Shown here: positions 24,919 to 32,893 of the stretch, one piece after another
How positions within the stretch are numbered: the first letter of the stretch is position 1
Layout: every line of letters starts with the position of its first letter
Assembly: GCA_963793335.1 (NCBI GenBank)
Contig: CAWBZS010000013.1
Coordinates: 186,001-250,000 of the forward strand
Length of the DNA: 64,000 nt
Reading direction: 5' to 3'
From: Sva-07 sp963793335
GTDB taxonomy: Bacteria > Actinomycetota > Acidimicrobiia > Acidimicrobiales > Ilumatobacteraceae
Notes under the pieces: model-generated
What the model was told of the DNA's origin: nothing
What the model saw: the letters and a program-made list of their open reading frames with translations, nothing else
Database searches by the model: none
Program-made: the position numbers and the translations under genes

Positions 24919-26043
24919 TCAGGGGCGCTCGACGTGGAGCGTGTCGCCGAGGCGGCGTGCCAAGACGTCGTAGGCGAACTCGTCGAGGACCCGCTCGCGC
25001 GACCGTTCGCTCATCCGGGCCCGGAGATCGTGATCGTCGAGCAACGTGGTGAAGGCGTCGACGACGGCCTGGGTGTCCTCGGGGTCATCGATGACGAATC
25101 CTGTGTCGCCGTGCGCAACCGCCTCGGCGGCGCCGCCGGAGTTGCCGGCCACCTGCGGGACCCCGCACGATGCTGCTTCGACGAAGACGATGCCGAAGCC
25201 CTCCTGTTCGAGCCCACCCCACCGGTTGCGGCACAGCATGGCGAAGACGTCAGCGCATCCGTACAACGGTGGGAGGTCGGCGTTGGGGACCCGACCGAGA
25301 AAGGTCACCGGAGCGTCGAGTTCGTCGGCGAGGCGACGCAGCCGGTCCTCGTCGCGGCCGCCCCCGGCGATCACCAGACGGAACTTTGGCCGGACCATGC
25401 CGAGTCTGGCAGCAGCACGAATCGCCGTGTCGAATCCCTTGCGAGGCACCAGGCGCGAGATGCTCACGACCACCTCTGTGTCGGCGTCCAGCCCGAAATG
25501 TGCTCGGGCCGCGCCTCGCTCGGCATCGGTCAACGGACGAAACTTCTGTGGGTCGACACCGCATGGCACCACGGTGATCGGCAGGTCGCGACCGGCCGCG
25601 TGCACCGCCTCGGCAGCCGGATAGCCACCGGCGGCGATGATCCCCTCAGCTCGCCGCAGCGTGTACGCCAGGGCCTGCTTCGCTCCGGGGAGTCTGCCGG
25701 GCACGGTGACCTCGGCGCCGTGGAGCACCAGCTGGTACGGCAGATCGAGCGATGGACCGACCAGGCCGAGCGGAACAGCCGGGTCGAGCACCACGAAATC
25801 GGCGCCGACGTCGGCGGCGAGCTCGTTGATCTGCTTGACCATCCACGGGTGCGGGAGCAGCACTGGTTCGCGGGTTCGCTCGATGCGGTACGGCTCACCG
25901 GCGTCGAACGCCTCGGCGCCGTCGTACGGACTCGTGAGCACCGCAAACGATTCGGGTGGCAGCCGACGCCACCACTCCCACAGCAGCGATTGAATGCCGC
26001 CGATCTTGGGTGGGAAGTCATTGGTGACCAGGAGGTGCTTCAC
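24919..26043 (-). CDS. GT4-family glycosyltransferase, PimB-like
   Basis: A 374-residue GT-B glycosyltransferase. The start LLVTNDFPPKIGGIQS is the PimB/PimC type; the sugar-nucleotide site shows VPCGVDPQKFRP, ISRLVPRKGFDTAI, VIAGGGRDEDRL and the E-x7-E block EGFGIVFVEAASCG. In mycobacteria PimB' adds the second mannose to phosphatidylinositol. I infer a lipid or glycan mannosyltransferase. GTG 26043 overlaps the expected QueG stop TGA at 26040-26042. As sequenced, a single-base shift in queG makes one 732-codon frame from 27117 to 24919 that reads through this start; I treat it as two genes. Confidence 0.82.
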   Translation of the reverse strand: MKHLLVTNDFPPKIGGIQSLLWEWWRRLPPESFAVLTSPYDGAEAFDAGEPYRIERTREPVLLPHPWMVKQINELAADVGADFVVLDPAVPLGLVGPSLDLPYQLVLHGAEVTVPGRLPGAKQALAYTLRRAEGIIAAGGYPAAEAVHAAGRDLPITVVPCGVDPQKFRPLTDAERGAARAHFGLDADTEVVVSISRLVPRKGFDTAIRAAARLGMVRPKFRLVIAGGGRDEDRLRRLADELDAPVTFLGRVPNADLPPLYGCADVFAMLCRNRWGGLEQEGFGIVFVEAASCGVPQVAGNSGGAAEAVAHGDTGFVIDDPEDTQAVVDAFTTLLDDHDLRARMSERSRERVLDEFAYDVLARRLGDTLHVERP

Positions 26044-27117
26044 GCCCCGACCCCTCCGTCGGCGCGTCGACGCAGCCGATCGGCGGCCCAGGTGGCGTGT
26101 TCGGACAGAATCGGGTCGATGTGGGCACGGTAGTGCTCGATGACCCGCGCGAACACGTGCATCGCCCGGGTCGCCGACGTTGCCGACGACCACGAGCGCG
26201 TTGCGGCGCACCCAGCGAAAGTCCCGGTCGGTCACGTACCAGTGCCCGTAGCGGCCCTCGATCCATTCGTCGCTGGCATCGAGGAGCTCGAGCGCATCGA
26301 CCCACGCATCGGCGTCGTCGTCGAGGTCGACGGTGTGTCGTCCACCGAGACGCACCGAGATGGGGCACGCATCCTGGCACTCGTCGCAGCCGTAGATTCG
26401 ATTGCCGATGGCTTCCCGATACTCGTCGGCAATCGAGCCGGGTCGCTGCAGGATCCAGCTGATGCATCGATTGGCATCGATGACACCGGGAGCGATGATC
26501 GCGCCGGTTGGACAGTCGTCGATGCACCGCGTGCAGGCGCCACAGCCATCCGGCGCGGGTCCAGGGGTGGGCTCGTAGTCGGCCGTGGTGATGATCGAAC
26601 CCAGCACGAACCAGCTTCCAGCGCCCGGCAGCAGCAGGTTGGCGTTCTTGCCGTACCAGCCGATGCCCGCTCGGTGGGCAACGGCACGATCGACGATCGA
26701 GTTGTCATCGGCGAATGCGACGGCGCGGTGACCGGCGGCACGAAGGCGTCGAGACATCGCTCGCAACGACGTCCGCAGCGGTGCGTAGTGGTCGACCCAG
26801 GCGTATCGCCCGACACGGGCGTGCGGGCCTGCGCCCGCGGCCGGCTCGGGCGGGTCGTGCTCGGTCAGATAGGGCTTGGCCGCAACGATCACCGAACGCG
26901 CATCAGCAACGGCGTGCATCGGATCGGTCGACCGATCAGGGTTGCGGTAGGTGAATCCCATGCCCGCATGAAGCCCGGCTTCGCGGCGCTCGAACAGCGC
27001 AGCTCTCGCCTCGCTGAGGACGGCTGCAGTCGTCACGCCGACGTGGGTGATCCCGTCGTCGGCGAGGCTCGAGCGGATCTCCTCGATCGACGGCAGCGGG
27101 TCGAGTCGTCGTGGCAC
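26040..27117 (-). CDS. queG: Epoxyqueuosine reductase QueG (frameshift near 26168)
   Basis: QueG reduces epoxyqueuosine in tRNA with a cobalamin and two 4Fe-4S clusters. Visible are YGKNANLLLPGAGSWFVLG, the cluster motifs CGACTRCIDDCPTG and CDECQDACPIS, and WVRRNALVVVGNVGDP leading into the C-terminal helical repeat. After GNVGDP the frame departs. The conserved-looking continuation (VFARVIEHYRAHIDP to RLRRRADGG, then TGA) lies one frame away. Removing one G from CCCGGGCG at 26165-26170 restores GDPAMHVFARVIEHY and a stop that overlaps the next gene as GTGA. The start is GTG 27117, 19 bases after the Cys-rich gene. Confidence 0.85.
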
Positions 27118-27136
27118 CGCGCCAGGGTACGGCGCC

Positions 27137-27397
27137 TCACACGCTCAGCGAAGCAGCGATCCCGTGCTCGAACTCGTCGAGGCTGACGAACCGAGGTGGG
27201 TCGTCGACGAGGCCAGCATGTTCGAACATCGCCACGGCGCGCTCGAGGGTCGACCTGGGAGCAGCAACCGGCACGGTGACGAGATCGATGGGGCCGTCGT
27301 CGTTGGCCAGCAAATGCGTGACCAGGCAGTCGGCGCACGCCGTGGTTCCGGTGGCGACACAGGTGTCGCACTCGATCGAGAGGTCGAAGTTCTCCAT
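27137..27397 (-). CDS. Small Cys-rich protein, probable zinc binder
   Basis: An 86-residue protein beginning MENFDLSIECDTCVATGTTA and continuing CADCLVTHLLAND, giving CxxC and CxxC pairs nine residues apart, a likely zinc site. The C-terminal half is helical and ends ASLSV. ATG 27409 and 27406 would add three or four residues. It precedes queG by 19 bases and is probably co-transcribed. I know no function for it. GC-rich third positions and the tight spacing support a real gene. Confidence 0.6.
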   Translation of the reverse strand: MENFDLSIECDTCVATGTTACADCLVTHLLANDDGPIDLVTVPVAAPRSTLERAVAMFEHAGLVDDPPRFVSLDEFEHGIAASLSV

Positions 27398-27447
27398 GCA
27401 TCCCATCATGACGAGGGGGTGTCACAGAGATGATGCACCGTCCCCGC

Positions 27448-27510
27448 CACCCAACTCCGAAACCTCCCCACCCAACTCCGAAATCGCCCCACCCAACTCC
27501 GAAATCGCCC
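27448..27510. repeat. Three tandem 21-bp repeats
   Basis: CACCCAACTCCGAAATCGCCC occurs three times with period 21 from 27448, the first copy with two changes. The block lies between the NYN nuclease stop and the Cys-rich gene. Its CCGAAAT can pair with ATTTCGG at 27545-27551, enclosing the palindrome at 27512-27538. No gene is seen in 27398-27555. Confidence 0.8.
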
Positions 27511-27511
27511 C

Positions 27512-27538
27512 GGATCGTGACGCTCAGCGTCACGATCC
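27512..27538. terminator. Perfect palindrome, probable terminator of the NYN gene
   Basis: GGATCGTGACGCT and its complement flank one central base: 13 paired bases without mismatch. It begins 18 bases beyond the NYN stop on the minus strand. There is no U tract, so it may act as a REP-like mRNA end rather than a classic terminator. Confidence 0.55.
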
Positions 27539-27555
27539 CGCACAATTTCGGTGAG

Positions 27556-28757
27556 TCAGGCGACTGCGATCAGGGCGTTGCTCGGTACCACGTTGGCACC
27601 CAACGCCTTGACGTCGGCGACGATCTCGGCGTCGTTGGTGACGACCACGACGGCACGTGCAGCCGGGAGTCGCCGGACCTCGTCGCGAATGACGTCATCG
27701 GCGATCACGCCTTCGGGCGAGTAGACGGTGCGGACCAAACGACGGCGCACCGTGTGCGCACCGACCACGGCCGCCCCGTCGAACACCACCGTGATGTCGG
27801 CGCCGAACCGCCGCGCCAGGTTCTCGGCAGCATCGAGGAGCTGCGTGCGCTGCGCTTCGAGCGAACGATTCGGCCACGCAAGCTTGGCGACGTTGTAGCC
27901 GTCGATCAAGACCACCGCGTCGGACCGCAGCAGGAACTCCGCTGCGGCGCCAGATGATGCGATCACACCGCCCGGCAAACGCACTGGGGCGCGACGCTCG
28001 GCGCGCACCGGTGCCTCTGGAGCCGCCGTTGGCACCAAGGCGTCGAGCCGCGCGCCGAGCTCGCGGATCTCGTGGGCCACCTCGGCGACCTCGTTGGGGT
28101 CGATCGACGCCACCGGATCGACCTGGGGCTCGGGTTGCGTCGGCGGCGGAGCCGGTGCCTCGGCCGCACGCCCGATCTTTGCGATCGCCGCCGCCTCGCG
28201 ATCGCGCGCATGCCGAACCTCGTTGCGTACGTCGATCAGCTCGGAGCGCATCGACGCCACTTCCTCGTCTGCCTTCACGAGGTCGGAGCGAAGCGCCTCC
28301 GATTCCATGCGCAGCACCTCGATCAGATCGTCACGCTCGATGAGGTCCGCACGGAGCCGAACCGCCGTTTGCTCGGCCGCGATCCGCCGCTTCTCCTCAC
28401 GTCGCAGCGCCGTACGGAGATCGGCTTCGGAGCCCGCCGCTTCCTGCTCGGCGATCAGCTCGAGCGCCGCAGCCTCCCAGTCGTTCGGGCGCTGAAGCCA
28501 CAAGATGCCGACCGGATCGACCAGCTCCGGCAGTGCCCCAGCGGCGATCGCGGTCCGGAACCGGTCGTCGGCCTCGACCGCCCGGCGCAGACGCCCGAGC
28601 GAGCCCGTTGGCAACCCGCGCGTGTGGAGACCGCCCGCAGCTCTCTCGGCACGGCGATCGGGTGCTTGCGTTTCTGGAGCTCGGCGCCCATCGTGACGGC
28701 GTACTCGATCGCACTGCGCAGATGGCGATGCTCGATCGATGGGCTGGGAGCGGACAC
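27556..28757 (-). CDS. NYN-domain (YacP-like) ribonuclease with coiled coil (frameshift near 28618)
   Basis: The C-terminal domain is NYN/PIN-like: AVVLIDGYNVAKLAWPN, DITVVFDGAAVVG and VVVVTNDAEIVADVKALG hold the acidic residues expected of a YacP-type RNase. Before it lie a coiled coil of about 80 residues rich in Glu, Arg and Leu, and a Pro-rich linker. The N-terminus (SIEHRHLRSAIEYAVTMGAE, then LQKRKHPIAVPRELRAVS) is in another frame than the rest, which resumes at GLPTGSLGRLRRAVEADD. One missing base at about 28617-28622 explains this. GTG 28757 with TAATCT six bases upstream supports the long N-terminus; without it the start would be TTG 28614. Confidence 0.8.
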
Positions 28758-28763
28758 CTGCTC

Positions 28764-28769
28764 AGATTA
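28764..28769 (-). promoter_or_regulatory. -10 box, leaderless start of NYN gene
   Basis: TAATCT on the minus strand, 6 bases before GTG 28757. It is the closest to the TATAAT consensus among the start-proximal boxes in the window. Confidence 0.55.
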
Positions 28770-28774
28770 CTTCA

Positions 28775-28788
28775 CGAACGTCTGTTCT
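28775..28788. promoter_or_regulatory. Candidate LexA (SOS) box
   Basis: CGAACGTCTGTTCT matches the actinobacterial LexA core CGAAC-N4-GTTCG at nine of ten fixed bases. It lies in the 58-base gap between the divergent NYN and DEDDh/GIY-YIG genes, and the plus-strand TTGACG (28788-28793) touches it. A repressor there could control the nuclease gene. Confidence 0.4.
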
Positions 28789-28815
28789 TGACGGGGTACG
28801 GATGTTCGTGCTCTG

Positions 28816-30501
28816 ATGCAACGGATGTCGCTTCGTTCGCCCAACGGCCTCGCACGTCAACGATCGTTCGACGATCTGGGCACGCCGTTGCATGACGTCA
28901 CGTTCTGCATCATCGACCTCGAAACCACCGGCGGCAATCGCAACGACGACATGATCACCGAAGTCGGCGCGGTGAGAGTCTGCGGTGGCGAGATCATCGG
29001 CACGTTCCAGACGCTGGTCAATCCGGGCCGGGCGATCCCACCGCAGATCACCGTCCTCACCGGACTCTCCGACGTCCTGGTGTCCGCCGCCCCACGGATC
29101 GAGGCGGTGCTGCCGTCGTTGATCGACTTCGTGGGAGATGCCGTGATCGTCGGCCACAACGTCGGCTTCGACGTCGGATTCCTCCGAGCCGCATGCCAGC
29201 GAGCGCAGCGTCCCCCGCTCGACGGCACCGTCGTCGACACCGTGGCCCTCGCGCGTCGACTGGTTCGCGACGAGGTGCCGAACTGCAAGCTCGGCACGTT
29301 GGCCTCGCGATTCCGCCTCGATCACCAACCGAGTCACCGCGCCCTCGACGACGCGCTCGCCACGGCCGACCTGCTGCATCTGCTGATCGAACGGGCTGCA
29401 GGGCTCGGGGTGCTCGGGCTCGACGACCTGGTGATGCTCTCCAAACTCGCCGGGCATCCCCAGGCAGCCAAGCTGCGCATGACCGCCGACCTGCCCCGCT
29501 CCCCCGGCGTGTACATGTTCCGCGGGCAACGCGACGAGATCCTCTACGTCGGCAAGGCCACCAACCTGCGCCAGCGCGTCCGGTCGTACTTCGGGAGCGA
29601 CGATCGCCGCAAGATCGGCCCGATGCTGCGCGAGACACAATCGGTCAGCCACATCGAACTTCCCGATCCACTCACCGCAGAGGTGATCGAGCGTCGCCTG
29701 ATCAGCACGATACTCCCCCGCTACAACCGAGCGGGGACGCGCTCCGACAAGTACTGCTACGTCAAGCTCGACGTCGACAGCGCCTGGCCGCGCCTGTCGG
29801 TGGTCACGCGGCCCTCCGCCAAGGGGCTCCACATGGGACCGCTGCCGTCCCGGTCGATGGCCAACCTCGTCATCGAGGCGGTCCAGACCGCGGTGCCACT
29901 TCGGCGTTGCACCGTCCGGATGGGCCGCAATTACACCACCCCGGATGGTGCCGCAGTGTGCAGTGCCGCGCAACTCGGCGTGGCGCTGTGCCCCTGCTCG
30001 GGCACCGCCGATCCCGGCGCCTACTCGGCAGCGGTTGATGCGGCTGCTGCGGCACTGTCAGGCACTCCCGACCTCGTGGTCGAGCGGTTGCGCGACCGCA
30101 TGATGCAGTTGGCAACCGCGCAACGGTTCGAGGAGGCTGCGTCCACCCGCGATCGGCTCGGCGCGCTCCTCGGGGCGGTTCGACGCCATCTCCTCGTCGA
30201 GGCGTTGCGGGCCGCCGGTCGCGTCGAGGTGGGCCTCGGTGAGTCCGTCTGGGTGATCGACCGCGGACGACTGATCGATACGACACAGGTTGGAAGTGCG
30301 GGCCGAGCGCTGCCCGTCCCTCCTCCGGAGCCGTGCGCCGGCGACGTCCTCACGCGCGAGCAGATCGACGAAGCGCTCTGTCTGGCGCGATTCTGTGACA
30401 AGCAGGCGCCACGCCTCGAGGTCCGCTGCTCCGGGCAGTGGACCTTTCCGGTCGGCGACCGCATTGCCGACCTCACCGCGCTGGTGGAGCGTGCGGCCTG
30501 A
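28816..30501 (+). CDS. DEDDh 3'-5' exonuclease fused to a UvrC-like GIY-YIG domain
   Basis: A 561-residue protein. Residues about 28-190 form a DnaQ-like DEDDh exonuclease: CIIDLETTGG, GHNVGFDVGFLR and HRALDDALATADLL supply the four acids and the His. Residues about 225-310 form a GIY-YIG nuclease of UvrC/Cho type: PGVYMFRGQRDEILYVGKAT and NLRQRVRSYF. A UvrC-like tail with an UvrB-binding-like helix (AQRFEEAASTRDRLGALLGA) follows. This double nuclease is conserved in Actinobacteria (Rv2191 in M. tuberculosis) and probably acts in DNA repair. ATG 28825 is an alternative start. Confidence 0.88.
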   Translation: MQRMSLRSPNGLARQRSFDDLGTPLHDVTFCIIDLETTGGNRNDDMITEVGAVRVCGGEIIGTFQTLVNPGRAIPPQITVLTGLSDVLVSAAPRIEAVLPSLIDFVGDAVIVGHNVGFDVGFLRAACQRAQRPPLDGTVVDTVALARRLVRDEVPNCKLGTLASRFRLDHQPSHRALDDALATADLLHLLIERAAGLGVLGLDDLVMLSKLAGHPQAAKLRMTADLPRSPGVYMFRGQRDEILYVGKATNLRQRVRSYFGSDDRRKIGPMLRETQSVSHIELPDPLTAEVIERRLISTILPRYNRAGTRSDKYCYVKLDVDSAWPRLSVVTRPSAKGLHMGPLPSRSMANLVIEAVQTAVPLRRCTVRMGRNYTTPDGAAVCSAAQLGVALCPCSGTADPGAYSAAVDAAAAALSGTPDLVVERLRDRMMQLATAQRFEEAASTRDRLGALLGAVRRHLLVEALRAAGRVEVGLGESVWVIDRGRLIDTTQVGSAGRALPVPPPEPCAGDVLTREQIDEALCLARFCDKQAPRLEVRCSGQWTFPVGDRIADLTALVERAA

Positions 30502-30545
30502 GGCGTCGACCCAACCGCTCGCGATCAGCCGCTGCCGCTCGATCT

Positions 30546-31433
30546 TCAGAGCAGCGCAACGCCACGCGGAGCGATCGACAACACCTTGGTGTGGGCGCCA
30601 CCCGGCAGGGCCGCCTCGACTCCCGCCACCGCTGCTTGGTCACACAGCAACGCCACGGTCGGCCCGCTTCCCGACAGCCATCCACACCACGCACCTGCCT
30701 GCACGCCGACCTCGATGGCCTCAGCAGCCCCGGGAACGCGTCGCAGTCGCGTCGGCTGGTGCAGCCGGTCGTCGGTGGCACCCGCCAGCAGTGACGGGTC
30801 GTCGTGCTCGATTGCCAGGATGAACTGGGCAACTCTGCCGAGGTTGTGGATCGCATCCGAGCGGTCGACCTGCAACGCCAGCTGGGATCTCGATCGATCG
30901 GTCGATGTCGTCACGCCGGGGATCCAGGTCACGACACGAGCATCTGCGAGCACCGGCCCCAGACGGAGCGGCACCGAGCGGCCGTCCACCCACGCCACCA
31001 CCCCACCCCAGGTCGAGGCCGCGGCGTTGTCGCCGTGACCCTCGAGTCGGGCCGCCACCGTCAGGATCTCGCCACGACTGCGCCCCACCTCGACCGCTGG
31101 GTCGTCGCCCCGATCGGCTGCAGCGACTGCGACACCGAGTGCGGCGCCAGCAACTCGTGCTGCCCCACTGAATCCGAGTCCCCGCCCGGACGGGATCGGA
31201 GAGCGCAGCCAGACGGCGTCGAGGCTGCCGCTGGCGTCGAGCTCCGGTCGGGCCGCACCGATCGCGATCGCCGCAATCGCCGCTGGATGATGGTGATCGA
31301 TCGTCTGTGCTCCCGAGGGGCGGTCACCCACCCCCAACTGCAGCTGCACATCCAGCGCCATCGCCAGCACGTCGAATCCTGCGCCGACGTTGGCCGACGA
31401 CGCAGGTGCAGTCACCGCGAGTGACGACGTCAC
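30546..31433 (-). CDS. thrB: Homoserine kinase ThrB
   Basis: A 295-residue GHMP kinase that phosphorylates L-homoserine on the way to threonine. It opens with VTAPASSANVGAGFDVLAMAL, the typical ThrB N-terminus. The nucleotide loop is SPIPSGRGLGFSGA, with one Ser of the usual GLGSSAA changed to Phe. The third GHMP motif is AWCGWLSGSGPTVALL. ATG 31433 overlaps the trpD stop (ATGA). It competes with MetX (2.6 kb) for homoserine. No thrC or hom is in the window. Confidence 0.88.
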   Translation of the reverse strand: MTSSLAVTAPASSANVGAGFDVLAMALDVQLQLGVGDRPSGAQTIDHHHPAAIAAIAIGAARPELDASGSLDAVWLRSPIPSGRGLGFSGAARVAGAALGVAVAAADRGDDPAVEVGRSRGEILTVAARLEGHGDNAAASTWGGVVAWVDGRSVPLRLGPVLADARVVTWIPGVTTSTDRSRSQLALQVDRSDAIHNLGRVAQFILAIEHDDPSLLAGATDDRLHQPTRLRRVPGAAEAIEVGVQAGAWCGWLSGSGPTVALLCDQAAVAGVEAALPGGAHTKVLSIAPRGVALL

Positions 31434-32479
31434 TCGGAGCGGGCCTGCGACACCCGGATCAGCGCGTCCAAGCTCGCCTGCGCACGACCGTCATCGATCG
31501 CAGCAGCGGCGAGCACCAGCCCCTCCGACAGGTCGCTGGCGCGACCACCGACCACCAGACCAGCAGCAGCGTTCAAGATCACGATGTCACGGTGCGGGCC
31601 GTGCTCGCCCGCCAGCACTCGGCGTATCGCCAACGCGTTCTCGGCGGGTTCGCCGCCTCGGAGATCCTCCGCGGTGGCGTGCGCCAAGCCCAGCTCGACC
31701 GGGTCGACGGTGAAGCCGGTGATCGATCCATCGTCGAGCGCCAGCACGCTCGACGGGCCGGTGGTGGTCAGTTCGTCCAGACCGTCGCCATGGACCACCC
31801 AGGCATGCGTGAGACCTTGGCGTTGCAGTGCGATCGCCATCGGTTCGGCAAATCTCGGGTCCGCCACTCCGATCACCTGACGCCGCACGCGACCGGGGTT
31901 TGCCATCGGCCCGAGCAGGTTGAACGCGGTCGGGACGCCGATCTCACGCCGCGGCGGTCCGGCGAACCGGAACGCGGGATGAAACACCGGCGCGAAGCAG
32001 AATCCGATGCCGGCCTCGCGCACGCACGCAGCAACGCCGTCGGCATGCAACTCGATCGCCACGCCCAGGAGTTCGAGCAGGTCGGCGCTGCCACATTTCG
32101 ACGAGGCGGATCGGTTGCCGTGCTTGCAGACCGCCAGGCCAGCACCGGCGATGACGAATGCGGCCATCGTGGACACGTTGATCGAATGCGACCCGTCACC
32201 ACCGGTTCCGACGATGTCGACGCACGACGCACGCTCGGCCTCGGTGAGCGGCACGAACGTCGCCGACGCCATCGCACCGTCGAGCATGCCGCTCAGTTCG
32301 TCGACGTGTTCGCCCTTGGCTCGCAGCGCGACGAGATACGCAGCGATCTGTGCCGCGGTGGCATCGCCACGCAGCATGGCGCTCATCGCAGCCTGTGCCG
32401 TCTCGGTGTCGAGGTCACTCCCTGCAAGCAGCTGCGACAGGATCGAGGACCAGGTTGGAGACGGAGGTGTGGGCGACAT
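31430..32479 (-). CDS. trpD: Anthranilate phosphoribosyltransferase TrpD
   Basis: TrpD joins anthranilate to PRPP in tryptophan synthesis. The 349-residue protein has all the hallmarks: DIVGTGGDGSHSINVST for the PRPP site, KHGNRSASSKCGSADLLE, and FNLLGPMANPGRV. It starts at ATG 32479 with TACCAT 8 bases upstream and no ribosome site. Its stop overlaps the thrB start, so tryptophan and threonine genes share a transcript. The pairing with a DEDDh/GIY-YIG nuclease next door recalls Rv2191-Rv2192c. Confidence 0.95.
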   Translation of the reverse strand: MSPTPPSPTWSSILSQLLAGSDLDTETAQAAMSAMLRGDATAAQIAAYLVALRAKGEHVDELSGMLDGAMASATFVPLTEAERASCVDIVGTGGDGSHSINVSTMAAFVIAGAGLAVCKHGNRSASSKCGSADLLELLGVAIELHADGVAACVREAGIGFCFAPVFHPAFRFAGPPRREIGVPTAFNLLGPMANPGRVRRQVIGVADPRFAEPMAIALQRQGLTHAWVVHGDGLDELTTTGPSSVLALDDGSITGFTVDPVELGLAHATAEDLRGGEPAENALAIRRVLAGEHGPHRDIVILNAAAGLVVGGRASDLSEGLVLAAAAIDDGRAQASLDALIRVSQARSE

Positions 32480-32487
32480 CGAGGCCG

Positions 32488-32493
32488 ATGGTA
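32488..32493 (-). promoter_or_regulatory. -10 box, leaderless start of trpD
   Basis: TACCAT on the minus strand, 8 bases before ATG 32479; no Shine-Dalgarno is seen. Confidence 0.5.
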
Positions 32494-32536
32494 GGCCCGC
32501 AGCGCGCTGCGCGCGAACCGCGTTGTTGGCGCTCGA

Positions 32537-32776
32537 TCAGGCGCTGCGTCGGCGCTGTCGGATCATTCGACGACGGTCGCGTTCGGTTGCGCCGCCCCAC
32601 ACGCCGGCCTTCTCGCGCACGGCGAGCGCGTAGTCGAGGCAGGTGCGCTGCACCGAGCACCCGGCACACACCGCCTTGGCGGCGTCGGCTCCCTCGTCGT
32701 CGTCGGGGTAGAACACCGCAGCGTCGAGCCCGCGGCATGCCCCCAGATCCCACCATTTCAGTTCCTGCACCGACAC
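32537..32776 (-). CDS. WhiB-family iron-sulfur transcription regulator
   Basis: A 79-residue Wbl protein. Four Cys residues (14, 37, 40 and 46; C-x22-C-x2-C-x5-C) bind a 4Fe-4S cluster, the turn motif GVWGG is at 58-62, and the tail RDRRRMIRQRRRSA is strongly basic and should bind DNA together with the sigma factor. Wbl proteins occur only in Actinobacteria and their phages, which fixes the phylum. Which WhiB subgroup it belongs to cannot be decided safely. GTG 32776 is preceded at some distance by ACGGGGAG, and a possible -10 box TAGATT lies at 32817-32822, so this mRNA probably has a leader. Confidence 0.93.
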   Translation of the reverse strand: MSVQELKWWDLGACRGLDAAVFYPDDDEGADAAKAVCAGCSVQRTCLDYALAVREKAGVWGGATERDRRRMIRQRRRSA

Positions 32777-32858
32777 GTTCGGTCAAACTCCCCGTTGCTC
32801 GCCCCTCGAAACGCCGAATCTAGAGCTGATCGACGCCGAACGCCAGAGAAGTTTTTGG

Positions 32859-32884
32859 CGCACGATGCGACGCGAGATCGTGCG
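32859..32884 (-). terminator. Hairpin downstream of the GlpC-like gene
   Basis: CGCACGAT and ATCGTGCG form an 8-base stem with a 10-base loop, starting 9 bases past the stop of the GlpC-like gene. On the minus strand it is followed by CCAAAAAC, not by a U run, so it is a weak terminator candidate that insulates whiB. Confidence 0.4.
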
Positions 32885-32893
32885 GCCCTCCGT

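Noticed and set aside
27448..27510. CRISPR-like array
   Set aside because: The repeats are head to tail, with no spacers and no cas genes nearby.
27033..27545. Minus-strand frame with FGVGWGD repeats
   Set aside because: It only reads the 21-bp tandem repeat and then the opposite frames of the Cys-rich and queG genes.
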